DNA of 64,000 nt from Sacculina carcini (Eukaryota; Arthropoda; Thecostraca; Sacculinidae): NCBI GenBank assembly GCA_916048095.2, contig OU696576.1, positions 5,313,664-5,377,663 of the forward strand. The letters are read 5' to 3'. Below the pieces are notes generated by a model. That model was not told where the DNA came from, ran no database searches, and worked only from the letters and a program-made list of their open reading frames with translations. The position numbers and the translations under genes were made by a program. The first letter of the stretch is position 1. Each line of letters starts with the position of its first letter. Below, one piece after another: positions 11,801 through 23,527 of the stretch.

Positions 11801-12207
11801 CAAGCTTTTGCACTTTCATGTTTTTGTTAGCAAGGTTGATTGTAATTATGCCACTCGGTATTTTCGGTTATAGTTTTGCGCACATGTTTTGTGTTATTGT
11901 TTGTCTGAGTCTACTGGTAGTATGTTAATTATTGTTATTCCATACTGTTTCCATTTTATTAATTTTTACTTGCGCGAGCAGTATATTGGAGACAATGCAG
12001 AAAATAATCACGTAGACAAAAACCAACACTATATTCGACTGCTTCACAATAACAACGACCAAATCCAGTAAACGTTCCAACAACGTAACAGTTAGAGAAA
12101 ACCACAAAGCTGTCACTCGCTGTTTGCCTTTATAACCAAAATATCTTCAATAATAATAGCTGTTCTCAACACAGTGTTTGAATAATGCGATAAAAACGAT
12201 AACAATA
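11801..12207. other. No gene seen
   Basis: Short spacer between two pogo-group elements. It has no coding motif, and its open frames are short and unlike any family I know. Confidence 0.4.
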
Positions 12208-12912
12208 CAGTGGACCCTCCAAACAGCGGAATACTTCCTCGGTCCCGTTCAAAATCCTGTCAAATGCGTGTTAATTACACATCCAAAAAGCGGAATTTAA
12301 ACCTCCGAATAGCTGAAACCTCCAAATAATGGAATGACATATTGGTCCCGACTCACATAGTACACTTCCGAACAGCGGAAACCGGGCTTTCTGTGATTCT
12401 CAAATAGAAGATGTATGGAATATATTGACTCCAGCTTGTCGACTGACAACAGTTGACTATTGCAAGCTTATTGGCATAAACGAGTGACTTATTAGGGCCT
12501 GCTATAGACAGGCATGTTATTAGGTATAAGCAAACTAGGCGGTCGCATAGGAACACGCACAGGAATCATGCAGGAATTTAGACCTTCCTGTAACATTGAC
12601 AATTTCGTTAACTATTGCATTGGAAATTAGCGATGTGTTCAATATTGAAGAAGAGGGACTCTCCTGCAAAGTGCGGCATAACAAAAGCATGGTTTCCAGA
12701 GGAGAACGCCGCACAGCTGAATGATCGATTGGGGTAATGAAAAACTTGGGTAGAATCATTTGAAAATGATGCAAACTGACATATAATACAGGGGTCTTAT
12801 GCGAAAATGGACAATTCAGAGTAAAAAACATTTATTAGCATTGCTACAGCGGACACCTCGAAGTAGCGGATTTTTTTGGTCCCTTCGAGTCCGCTATTTG
12901 GAGGGCCGACTG
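12208..12912. mobile_element. Tigger/pogo-type MITE with TA target duplication
   Basis: The left end is CAGTGGACCCTCCAAACAGC. The right end, read inverted, is CAGTCGGCCCTCCAAATAGC. Both are flanked by TA (12206-12207 and 12913-12914). Subterminal repeats of the type CCGAACAGCGGAA/CCAAATAATGGAA recur inside both arms. It is 705 bp and carries no transposase remnant. TA duplication plus CAGT ends is the pogo/Tigger hallmark. Confidence 0.85.
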
Positions 12913-12914
12913 TA

Positions 12915-13151
12915 TTTTTATATTATCGATGCAATATATACGGTATTTCTTATATTAACGGTACAATATTTTGAATGTATTCAAATACTACAGTAGGGCT
13001 AATATCACGGGTCATTTACGCCTATTTTTCTTGTATTCATGCACAGCCGCGCGCGCATCAGGGCTTATAATATTCACGAGTGAAGTCGATGTTTTTGCTG
13101 GTGTCAGATTTGTTTGGCGCGTGCGTGTTAACCGACAATTGAGCCGGAATT
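12915..13151 (+). promoter_or_regulatory. 5' flank of SNRPF
   Basis: This short stretch between the MITE and the SNRPF start codon must hold the promoter and 5' UTR if the gene is expressed. No TATA box is evident close to the ATG. The last 60 bases are GC-richer. The MITE end lies only about 240 bp upstream. Confidence 0.3.
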
Positions 13152-13424
13152 ATGGCGGCGCCGATGCCCATGAACCCGAAACCTTTCATTAACAACCTCA
13201 CTGGCAAGTCGGTGCTGGTCAAACTCAAGTGGGGCCAGGAGTACAAGGGCTTTCTGGTGTCGGTCGACGGCTACATGAACTTCCAGCTGGCCAATACTGA
13301 GGAGTACATTGACGGCAACTGTACGGGCAGTCTGGGCGAGGTGTTGATTCGCTGCAACAACGTGCTCTACATCAAGGGCGCCGAGGAGGATGAGGACGAG
13401 GACGCGACGGACATGCGCGATTAG
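13152..13424 (+). CDS. SNRPF: Small nuclear ribonucleoprotein F (Sm F)
   Basis: A complete 90-residue protein in one exon, from ATG in a Kozak-like TTATGG context to TAG. Residues 8-76 match human SmF almost position for position: [32 protein letters not shown] (Sm1 motif, 24-43), [10 protein letters not shown], and Sm2 [14 protein letters not shown] (63-76). The Tyr/Met/Asn of DGYMN and the Arg of IRCNN are the usual RNA-contacting positions of the Sm ring. An acidic tail ([11 protein letters not shown]) follows, as in the family. SmF joins SmE and SmG in the heptamer that encircles the Sm site of spliceosomal snRNAs in cytoplasm and nucleus. The frame is intact. Vertebrate SNRPF has introns, so this is either a naturally intronless locus or an old retrocopy; I see no poly(A) tail or target duplication to prove the latter. 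Confidence 0.95.
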   Translation: MAAPMPMNPKPFINNLTGKSVLVKLKWGQEYKGFLVSVDGYMNFQLANTEEYIDGNCTGSLGEVLIRCNNVLYIKGAEEDEDEDATDMRD

Positions 13425-14379
13425 TCGTACGTGTGTGTCTGTCGGTGTCTGGCTGGTCGATCTCTCATTGTCATGTGTCATGCTTGTCCCCTGTTCTTTG
13501 CGCCAATATAACGTTACGTTTTTAGGCGGTCTTCTATTTTGTTACACAAAATTGTAGGTATTGTTGAAAATACGGTCTGCTTAATTTGATAGTATGCGTG
13601 ATATCAAATAGGGTGCAATATTTCTTCACTGGTGCGGTCGCCGTGAGCTCAGCTCGTTAGATTGAAAACTTGGTTTACATGGGCTCTAGGTACGCTGGCT
13701 TTACGTATTTATGTACGTTACTTCCCAAATCTACTCCGATTGGCAGCTACCGTATGCTAATTTGCTAATTGATACCGGCTGTTGGTGTATGATTTATGCG
13801 TTGGTGGCACTTGTTTACTGGAGATCTCACCTGATATTGGTCAGTTCACACTTATTTCCGCTGCGATGGCTGCTGTCTGCGCCGTTTAAAGGTCGCGTTG
13901 TTTGAATTTAAAAACGGAACTCGGAGATTAATTAACGCTATCATATTGAATAGCGGGCATATTTGATTGGTGCTGTGAAATATGTTCAATGTCAGTTGTT
14001 TAATTTTCATGCACGGTTTTAGCCATGCATTAGTCACGTGAATGGGCAAGTTATTTTCTATCAATCACAGTTTGCATTATCTACGTGTTTGTCTCCATAG
14101 CACTTATCTGGTGCGTCTATTGAATTGTATTCCGATCATGGTGAAAATCGGTTGCAGAACCGCCCTGAAACACACTTCCAGTTGGTTTGTCAAAGGCGGT
14201 GTGGACTCCGGCAGCGTATCTTCGCCTTTATTGAGACGTAGTAAGCGCAGGATATCTCCTTCATCAGGCCGTTGCTCCGAGCGTAAATGCATTGGATGTC
14301 AACCGACCGGGCTTACGAAACGAGCTTGCAAAAGTGCTAAAAGTGAGCTTTTCTTATCCTTGTTGAAACCGATCATCTT
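13425..14379. other. 3' flank of SNRPF; no gene seen
   Basis: It presumably includes the SNRPF 3' UTR, but no clear AATAAA lies close by. Several open frames (for example around 14042-14398) look like chance: no motif, and no splice or codon evidence. Confidence 0.4.
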
Positions 14380-14620
14380 GTTTTCGATTTATTCTTAGTA
14401 AGCACAACATATTTTTGGTGCGATACATAGTTTTCTGCAATCAACCGGTATAGTTTTCTCAGAACTTTTCAATAGACATACGTATATGGACGCTAAAGTA
14501 TCGTCGTTAGAAAACGTCCAACGGTCGATATCATGTTTAGAATATATGATATTCGCTAGAAAACAGTGTGATTCCCACCAAATATATGTTGTGCTTATTA
14601 AGAATGGATAAATCGAAAAC
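14380..14620. mobile_element. Palindromic MITE, 241 bp
   Basis: The left arm starts GTTTTCGATTTATTCTTAGT and runs on through AAGCACAACATATTTTTGGTG. The right arm is its near-perfect inverse, starting CACCAAATATATGTTGTGCTT and ending AAATCGAAAAC. Arms of about 40-45 bp enclose a short unique centre with no coding sequence. The target duplication is unclear, so I cannot name the superfamily. Confidence 0.75.
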
Positions 14621-14990
14621 GAAACTAATAGTTTAAATTTCGTATTTATTTATTTTCATATTTATTCCCTTTCAAGGAGTACCATGCCTGATCTTCGTAA
14701 CCTATATCCTCCCAGTGTTACCGTATGGGAACAAACACTGATATTTTCTCCCGCCATGTTTGACCAATTTAAAAAGTAAAACCACCCTCTGATAGAGCAT
14801 GAGACAGAATCTAAGGACATATAGCTGGATTTGAAAAAAAATTCTAATTATTCACAGCACAACATTTTTCCACAATTTTTCACAAATTGTGTATCGTTTA
14901 GGGGCTGCAAAAATTACTATTAAATCCATTAATTTAGCTTTTTAAATTAGCAGCTGTAGTTAAGTTCCAAAGAATGAATATATACTAATA
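14621..14990. other. AT-rich spacer; nothing seen
   Basis: No open frame, inverted repeat or family match between two MITEs. Confidence 0.4.
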
Positions 14991-15228
14991 CAGTGGCGGT
15001 GCCAGGATTCTTCCGATGGGGGCTAAGGAAAAAGTTGTGGGGGCTTGGCGAAGCATGAAGAGCTACACTCGAACGCTCACTCCATATTATTATAATAAGG
15101 AACTGGGGCACACTGATTGAGAACTCTAACTTGAACCAAAATTACAGGACTTCATTAACAGTGGTAAGAAATAGTAATTTCCATGATTATGATGGGGTGG
15201 GGAGTCGCCCCCCCTGGCACCGGCACTA
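14991..15228. mobile_element. hAT-like MITE, about 238 bp
   Basis: The left end CAGTGGCGGTGCCAGGATTC and the right end CCCCTGGCACCGGCACTA form about 16-bp imperfect inverted repeats. G-runs next to the left end (GATGGGGGC) match C-runs at the right (CGCCCCCCC). The form CAGTGGCG...CCAGGATT is common at ends of hAT MITEs. A clean 8-bp target duplication is not visible. Confidence 0.6.
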
Positions 15229-15762
15229 CGAATAACAATTGTAGCGAACAGGCCGTGCAAAGCAGTAGTTAAGATGTATTTCTGATTAAAATACACGAAC
15301 GTCACGAAAATACAGATTGATTCACAAGGGCACTCTCACGCGCAAAACTCTCTAACACACAGAACTCTCTCGCACACAGAACACCACTTAATCCGCACAC
15401 TGCACCAGACACACTGCCGAAAAACAACACATCGCCACACGCCCCCGCAAGCACGACCTCTTCCGTGCCGAGTCCCGGCTCGCCCCAGCGCCGCTCCTCC
15501 GACTCGGCGGCAGCATATTGTTCAAACACACACATACACACAAACGCACTCGCACGTCCACATATTCATCAAACACCGCGCAGAACTGAAAGTCGACAAA
15601 TACTAAACACATACAGATGCACACACACACAGATGCACACACACACACACACACACACACACAACTTACAACAATGAAATTCAAATAAAAGTTACATGGT
15701 CGTTACTGCTCGGTGTGTTCATAGTGTTCCCACACGGAAATAGAAATGTAACTCAACAACCC
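15229..15762. repeat. A/C-rich spacer with (CA)n microsatellite
   Basis: The region is rich in CACACA motifs, with an almost pure (CA)n run at about 15628-15662. A GC-rich island (about 15432-15520) stands out and could be translated on either strand, but has no recognisable domain. Confidence 0.6.
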
Positions 15763-15856
15763 ATTATTATTATTAATTACAGGCAAATCCAGTAGCATGG
15801 GAAGAGTGCAAGCACTATTATCACCCTAAGGTGGCCCCATGTACCGGAAGTGCCCA
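15763..15856 (-). mobile_element. 3' fragment of the (AAT)n-tailed retro-insert family
   Basis: This is the reverse complement of the 3' segment of the 7101-7864 insert, including CACCCTAAGGTGGCCCCATG and the TTATTATTATTAATTAC end. It is only about 94 bp, as expected for a 5'-truncated retrocopy. It differs from the other copy at a few positions. Confidence 0.8.
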
Positions 15857-18350
15857 TTGTTCGAATGCTTCAATATTTTGACGATCTGTAAATTTTGGCT
15901 GAAATCCATCAATATTTTCTATACCTAAAATGATAAAGGTTAAAGTTAGGATTGTATGTGTTCGCTGGTGACAGAATGCAGGGTGACATCAGGTATCAAG
16001 CACTTTTTAAAACAAGTCAAGTCGTGTCGGACCAAGAAGGCAACGTCATTTCATCCAGTGAAATCTGAAGATGAACTATATCATGCTGGGCAGTTCCCTG
16101 ATGCTGTGTCGGCAAGCGGTCTGCTGGGTATTAATAATTTGCTCACTGTTTATTTCTCTCAAATATATTTGCCAGATATATATACATCGCAACACAATAA
16201 CATCATATACACAGTAACACAGGAAACAACATGAATACGGTAATTATAACTGCTAAGCATTTGTAGTGGAATCAGTATCGTGAGGACTGCAGTCCTGTCT
16301 CAGATGTTGACCCCACAACACACGCAAATATGACATGAGTATATAACACGATACACGATTCAGTCTAGCAATACACAACATTAATCACATACGCATTACT
16401 ATCAATATGAATCAAGTGTTTGCTCGTGTTCTGCACGCGTACAATTTCAAACACAAAAGACCAGGGTCTACAACCGAGTAAAGCACTTTGAGATAATAAA
16501 TTCCGGAAAATGTTTGTGTTTCGTAAACTGAAATGAGGGTTGCATAAGTTGTCACTATTGTGTATTATGGCCAGAAATCATTTGCTTAATGTCTTACTAG
16601 AATTTGTTCTAGACTTGTTGAACGTCTTTGATAGCAAGTAAATATCCATCATAGGCTAGGTTTCTTATGGGTTATTATGTCGTGGTTTCTTATGTCGTGA
16701 TATGCCGACTTGCATACCTAACCTTCATGCAGTCGTATCTACAAAGGTGCTGCTATTTCGTAACCTGACCACATGCTTTGTCAAAAAACGTTCTCCGTTA
16801 TCGTGTTTCGAATGGAAAGATTCTAGTGCATCGGAGCAACCAGTTGACAGTCCAATGGCACACAGAACTGTGGTCAAAACGGCTGCTCCAACACCTCTGG
16901 CTAAATGTGTCACCGGCATGCATGTGTTGACACCGGACTTTCCTGGTCTCATCAGTCCTGGAGATCCGCTCCACTCCGTGAAAAGGTTGGTCACTTTCCT
17001 TCCTTGGATCGTTGGATATTCTCAATCTTGGTTTGGTCGTACCATTTCGTCAGCTGCATGTAGGTACATACATTCCTGGGATGTGTCGAGCTTTTGTAGC
17101 ATAGCGTTGAATTTCGCGGAATGCATGATAATTGTTTCAAAATCCAGAGTAGACCGTCGATGTCATATCTCACACAATCTTCCACATGCATATCTGCGTG
17201 TACGTTGATATTGATGTCCACTACTTGTGTGTACTGTTGTCACTCGGTCTGTGACACAGACACAGGAGGCGACGGTGCACTAGAACACTGTATCCAGCCT
17301 CAACGAACGTATCAGCGATTGATGCCAGCTTGAGTGCAGTGACAAATGCAAGCAGCTTCGCTCGCGCTGTTCAGGTGATTTGTCATCAAGTGATTGTTAC
17401 TGATGCCCTATGACCAAAACTGTCCGGGTTTGAAAACAATGTGAAATTCGTGTGAAGTCTTCAGACGTGTAGCTAGATATACAAACACGAATCGAATGTT
17501 AGATTTCGTGACAATGTCAGTGTTATCTTTGATAATGTTTGAAACATTCATATGAAACGTTATCGTTATCATGTCCAACTGGTTTATTGATTATTATAAT
17601 CACTATGCATTTTACAGTACGCTGACAGTACTGGTAATGAATGTGTGACTTATCACTTTTCTGTGTGTGTTTGTGTTGATTATTCCGTTTTCCTTGATCG
17701 AACTAAAATATATCAAGACAAAAGATAGTCAAGTGAATGAGAATGATATGGCAATTGATTGTTCAACTATGATGGATGTATCATTCGTTTGTTTTCAGGC
17801 GTTGGGTCTATTGCAGAATTCCAACACCTATATTGACAATGAATGATATAAGAGACATGCGGCACAGTGATTCATTATGCTGAAAGCAAGCATTTGTTTC
17901 TTGAGATATGCGTGTAAAAAATCTTACACATTTTGGTGCTGTTTTATCAGCACATTTCAATACATTTGTATATGTATATATTTGACTTACAAATGTTTAA
18001 GGTTTTAACGGAATATCATGGACCGTTGGTGCGTACCTTGTATTCATGCATTATGATGATCATAATTTTGAAAGTGAAATTGTATTGAAATTCACATACA
18101 AGCATAATCTACTCATGTGTATGAAAATTTATTTACTGAAATGCGCAAATAAAAGTGTAGCCTCATTCTACTGACAGTGATAGTCTGATTTAGTTCCTCT
18201 TGTTGTTGTTCCGCGATAACTCTGGAATACCGGTTTCAAAGATAAATATATTGTTGATCACACAGGCAATCCGAACAGCTAATTATTGAATGTGAGAGGT
18301 TGTGTGCGCTGTTATACTCTGCAAATGCTTTTCAGTTGTGGTTGAGTCAG
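15857..18350. other. Unassigned DNA, no gene recognised
   Basis: About 2.5 kb with no match to any repeat family in this window. One 168-codon frame at 16702-17208 (plus) is open, but I see no domain, splice signals or codon pattern that would make it a gene. The rest is AT-rich with many short frames. Confidence 0.4.
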
Positions 18351-18356
18351 AACTAG

Positions 18357-19700
18357 AGATGCGACATAAAAACCCGTTTTTTGGCCAAAAAACCTCGACC
18401 AAAAAACACGGTTTTTTGGATTTTTAAGTCATGCAAAGACTTCAAATGATAGAAATGATGTATTTGGGATGTTGAATGAATTATTTTTTACCAACACATG
18501 AGTTATTCATGCTATTAGTGACCTTATCAAATTGAATTATCATTAAATATGCACAATAAAATAGTTATAATGTGTCTGAAAGTCCTAATATCACTGTTTG
18601 CACGGTACTGTGCGGCACTTCTATGTACAATACAGCTTTGCATTCAATTATTGAGTTAATCATTGTGTAAGAAAGCAGGGTTTTAGAACCGTTCTTTTCT
18701 ACTAAAAACTGAAACTGTTTTGAAAAAACAACAGGTGGCATAATTTTTTATTATTACAAATTACCTTTTTCTTACCAGAAATGAACTACGTTGATTATAA
18801 TAACTTTCATCATTTCATTCAACAGATCAATTATTTGCAAATATAAATGTACAAACACTGCAAATATTCACACAAAGACTACAAATATAAACACAAACTA
18901 TAACAAAATATAATACAACAAACTACAACAAAACAAACATACATACATACAACAAACATACAAACTACAACAAAATATACACACATTAGTGTCCCTAATG
19001 AGACTACGAATAAAAGCGGATCACATTACTCAGAGTGGCAATCCTGACCAGAAAAACGGACAATATTTTCGTGTAGGAAAAAAACGACTGAGTAAATATA
19101 TTTAATGTACAAAAAGGTATTTGAACACAAATAACTACATCAAAGAAACCATCATCCAAAAAAACCAGTTCTAAAAACAGTTTACTAATAAAAAACCAAT
19201 TAATTTGGTTCAACTTTCCTTGATCTGCCGCCAATGTTTTTCAAAATCTCTACATCTACGAAACCGTTTAGAAATATATATTTTGAAAAAACATGGTATA
19301 AAAAACAGTTTAAATCAAGTGTTTTAACCAGCCGCTGATACCAGCAGGCTACTTGCTGTACAAAAGGTATTTGAACGCACATCAATAAAATAGAAAGCAT
19401 TATTTCATTAATAAAGCGTTAGATTAAATAAACGTTTGTCAAAAAAAAAATTGACCAACTAATTAACTTGTCTTGTTCTGCTGTCAACATTTTCTGAAAT
19501 TGTACATTAATAAAACGAATATAAAACCAGTTTGAAAAGCATCATTGCATTTTTTCATAGAAAACATGGTTTCTTTGAAAAAACATGATTACTCAATGAA
19601 CTTGTTTCGTTCTGCTGACAAATTATTTCAAATATCCACATCATTGAAACCATCTTTAAAAACATGGGTTTTCTCCATGGGCGTAAATTTACAACACACA
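18357..19700. repeat. Degenerate AT-rich repeat with AAACATGG/CCAAAAAAC motifs
   Basis: It opens with an inverted-looking AAAACCCGTTTTTTGG / CCAAAAAACACGG block. It contains three degenerate units of the kind CTTGTTCTGCTG...CATTAATGAAACC...AAAACATGG at about 19210, 19466 and 19599. The texture resembles the hAT-like MITE at 37926-38881 (long runs alternating AAACC and GGTTTTTT), but I cannot align them convincingly. Confidence 0.4.
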
Positions 19701-19715
19701 CACACACAGTGTGTG

Positions 19716-19865
19716 TCTTGTACTTTGACCGCCTCTGCGTATTTGACCTCTTGTTGTGTGTGTGTGTGTGCGTGTGTGTGTGTTGTACTTTGACCGCCTC
19801 TGCGTATTTTGACCTCTTGTTGTGTGTGTTAGTGTGTGTGTTGTACTTTGACCGCCTCTGCTCAC
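19716..19865 (+). repeat. Minisatellite, about 57-68-bp unit, GT-rich
   Basis: Three copies of TTGTACTTTGACCGCCTCTG plus CGTATTTTGACCTCTTGTTG, separated by (GT)n runs of different length, starting at about 19719, 19785 and 19842. The last copy is truncated. Confidence 0.8.
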
Positions 19866-20089
19866 AAGTCACAAACAGCAAACACATTGTGTAGCAAACA
19901 TACTGGTACGCGCTCGCATACACACGCATACACACGTACACGCATGCATATAGACGCGCAGGCATACACGTACAAGTATTGCGACCGCTGAAATGGTGTG
20001 GTGAAAAGATTTCGGGAGTGAGTGTGTGTACCTGGCAGTAAGCGGCCGGTCGTGCGGCGTTGTTTTGCATTGTAGTGACAGTATTTGAT

Positions 20090-20925
20090 TAGTGTGTCTG
20101 TTTAAATATATCCGTAGTGTATCCGTAGTGTTCCGTAGTGTGGTTGGATCCAGCCAACAATTGGTGACCCCGACGTTTGCGCAATTTCGCCAGTGGTCTT
20201 TAACAGCATGACCGGTGCGAACAAATCAGACGCCACGCCAGTTGTTCAAGCCGTCATGGGTCATCCGCCAGCGTTTGTGGAAGACAACCCTAGCGTGTGG
20301 ATCATTCAACTTGATCTCTATTTTGCGAGAGCCAATATTCAACAGGAGACTCTACGTTTACAAACGGCAGCACCACTTCTTACAACGCATCATGTAGACG
20401 AATTCATGGACTTAATTCGCCGGCCTCCAGAAGACGCATACACACAACTGTGTAATGTATTGCAAACTCGGCTTGGAGCGATTAACGAGCAAAAACTACG
20501 TTCGCTGCTGGAGTCGCAAGAATTGGGCGATGGGCGACCGAGCCAATTCCTTCGCCATTTGCAAGATCTCACAGCGCCATATATCCCAGACTCGGACTCT
20601 CCACTCGTGCGGCAGATATTTTTGAAGGCTATGCCTGACCGTGCTGCACCATTTCTGCAGTTTCTTCCGCCGGACACGTCCTTGGAGACTGGCTGGTAAC
20701 GCAGACCGAGTTTTATCTGCACTGCATCAAGCCAATTCATCTGTTAGCGCCATTAGTGGATGCAGCTCCAGCACTGGTTGCGAGCAAGCACAATCCTCGG
20801 CAACTGAGCAATCCTTGACATCAGAAAGCAACTCCGCGATGTACAGAGGTGGTACCGCGAGGTACAATGTAATAGTCCTTAATGTAAGAGTCCTTAATGT
20901 AATTGTTGTCACCAATTAAAGCCTT
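20090..20925 (+). mobile_element. Ty3/Gypsy fragment: primer-binding site and gag remnant
   Basis: A primer-binding-site-like TTGGTGACCCCGACGTTT at about 20161 follows a short tandem ATCCGTAGTGT run that may be the LTR end. A gag-like frame begins soon after (PPAFVEDNPSVWIIQLDLYF, a pattern shared with the gag of the 42579-47360 element). No pol is present, so this is a fossil fragment and broken. Confidence 0.65.
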
Positions 20926-21240
20926 CTGATTTTACGCAGCTCTGCTTGGCCACTTTTATTGTTTATTTTAAAACCCTTTATTTATTTATTTATATTTATA
21001 TTTATTTATTTATATTTATTTATTTATATTTATATTTATTTATTTATATTTATTCATTTATATTTATTTATATATTATATTTATTTATTTATATTTATTT
21101 ATATATTATATTTATTTATTTATATTTATTTATTTATATTTATTTATTTTTATTTATTTATATATTATATTTATTTATTTATATTTATTTATATATTATA
21201 TTTATTTATTTATTTATATTTGTTTATTTTTAAACACTTA
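20926..21240. repeat. (TTTATTTATA)n low-complexity tract
   Basis: About 270 bp of TTTATT/TATATT repeats (about 20972-21235), the probable origin of the long I/Y/F/L-only open frames here. Confidence 0.9.
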
Positions 21241-23527
21241 ATGTTCACATTAAAACCTGCCCGTTGTGCGGAACAATTTATAAAATGAAATTCATATTCA
21301 ATCCATAAAAGCGAATGAAGACAAATTTAAATGCAAAAAAAATAACTTGTAAATATGTTTACCAATAGAAAAGTCTAAATGTTGATATTTTCATTTTAAT
21401 TTCGACAAAAATTCCTCAACCCGCCTCATATTTAAACCTACCCTTCATGCGGTATAATTCAGAACACAGACACGTAACAAACAATGAAAATTCTAGCATA
21501 TAAACCCGCCTGTCGCGCGGAACAATTCATACTTGGAAATTTGTGTATAATTCATAAGAGAAAAGGAATATGAATTAAATAATAGTAAACCCATAAAAAA
21601 CTCTAAATTTCTTTATTTTTATATTTATTTTGGCAAAATAGTTGTGCTAAAGCGCCTCATATTTAAACCTGCCCGTCGTGCTAAATACACAATTAAAAAT
21701 GACTTAACTTTTTCATCATAATGTTTCCAAAATATATTTATAAATTAACATCATCTAGCATTGAAACCCTCCCGTTTCGCGGAACAATTAATCAAGTAAA
21801 ATAAAAATTGGATTCATAAGATAAAACGAATACAAATTAAAAAGTAAATCAATGAAAAGTCTAAATATAAATTATGTTTATTTTAGATGTGGCAAAATAT
21901 TTTCCCTCGAACAGCCTCGTATTTACACCCGCCCGTCGTGCGGAACTATTAATAAAATATAATGAATCAAAAAGCAAAAAGCTTATTAATAGAAAAATAT
22001 AAATTTGTAAATTCTTGTTTTAATTATTGACGAATTTTTTCCTTCAACACTGCTCAAATTCACACCCGTCCTTCGTGTGTAGTAATTCAGAAGTGTAACA
22101 CTATCAAAACAATGAAATTTTCTGTCATCTCTATAATTCCAGATTAATGCTTCCGCTAAAACATCATATGCATATAGTTGGCATTGCATGATATTACAAC
22201 CCATATCCTCATGCAACTTAAGCGTATGCAACTTGAAATTAAACCAATTAAATTACACAGTATAATTCAGGAGTTTACTTTGTTCCCAGTAGCATTTTAC
22301 CCGCCCGTCGTGCGGAACAATTCATGTGTAAATATTGAGGACAATAAAGCCTTTCTATTCAGTATAATGTAACATTAATTAAACTGTACGCAATAAAACC
22401 ACACCATCAATGCTTGCAGCCAATATGATGCATTCTTAATTGTGATTGGGCTTCAGTGAAATTTAATCAGTGTATATTTTTGTGTAATCGCAAGTGCGCA
22501 TAATAGCTGTCAAATTGGCAATATGTCCTTTTGACTTTACACCGCCGTAACTTCCTTTAGGTACACTTTGGAAAATTAGCAATTATAGCGTATTGTAGAA
22601 AACAAAATTTCTAGCACGATGATATAATTTATTTTAATGTGTGACAAATAGTTACTGAGAAATAGGTAGAAAAATGAATTAATTTTAGTCGCCCGGTGTT
22701 CAAGTGAAATGTTGGATGTATTTGAGAATTTTGCCAATTTTACACGTTTCTTGTATCATTTGTGGGTATAAATTATAACTTATCTTGTAGAGCACCAAAT
22801 TCTCTACACAATACTATAATTTTTATAGCTGTACCGTTGCTGGTCTATGAGTAATTGATAGCGGAATATTTACCAAAATATTCACGTTTTTTTGTGCTAA
22901 TTTTGCCTTTTTTAGTTTGTCATTTTGACTTCACACCGCCGTAACTTTTTTTAATACACTTTGGAAAATTAAAAATTATACCGTGTTGTACAAAACAAAA
23001 TTCCCAGCATGATGGTATTATTTATTTAGATGTGTGATAATTAGTTTTTGAGAAATAGAGAAAAAAGTATAGAAAATCGGACGCGTGGAGTTTAAATAAG
23101 ATTTTGAATGTAGATTGAAATTTTGTCATTTTTACATATTTTATGTTTAATTTTTTGTATATGAATTATAGCCTAATCTGTAGAACGGAAAATTGTCTAC
23201 ACAGTGGTATAATCTGTATTGCTGTACCATTGCTGGTTTATGAGAAGTAGATGGTTGAATATTGACAAAAAAATCGAATTTTTCAGGGTTCATTTTGTCT
23301 TTTCACCGCTATAATTTTTTATTTTTTATTTATTATTTTTCGGTTTTATTTTTAAAATTTTAAATTTAACCTATCGTATAGACAAGAAAGTTTCCAACGT
23401 AATGGTATAAATTGTTAGCGGGTACACCAAGTGGTTACCGAGTAGCAGCTTGCAGAAAATGGACCAAGGGGGGTGGGACAGACAGACAGACAGACACACA
23501 CACAGAGGTTCTCTTTTATATATATAG
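21241..23527 (+). mobile_element. Family A repeat, copy 2 (longest uninterrupted)
   Basis: The 5' half holds about eight modules, each with a core like CCCGCCCGTCGTGCGGAACA, at about 21258, 21436, 21508, 21671, 21766, 21929, 22066 and 22300. The spacing is irregular, with 163 bp seen twice. The 3' half is an AT-rich body with repeated ACACCGCCGTAACTT blocks. It ends with GCGGGTACACCAAGTGGTTA, a (GACA)n run, and CTCTTTTATATATATAG. It encodes no protein. The layout of tandem modules plus a tetranucleotide run plus unique flanks recalls bivalve pearl elements and Helentron-type non-autonomous elements. It abuts and probably truncates the LINE at 23528. Confidence 0.75.

Noticed and set aside
16702-17208. 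168-codon plus-strand frame
   Set aside because: No motif, no plausible splice structure, overlapping frames on the other strand, and ordinary non-coding composition.
19555-20070. 171-codon minus-strand frame with THTHTH runs
   Set aside because: It spans the GT-rich minisatellite, and its His/Thr repeats are translated CA repeats.
20946-21288. Long frames made only of Ile, Tyr, Phe and Leu
   Set aside because: They are translations of the TTTATTTATA repeat.
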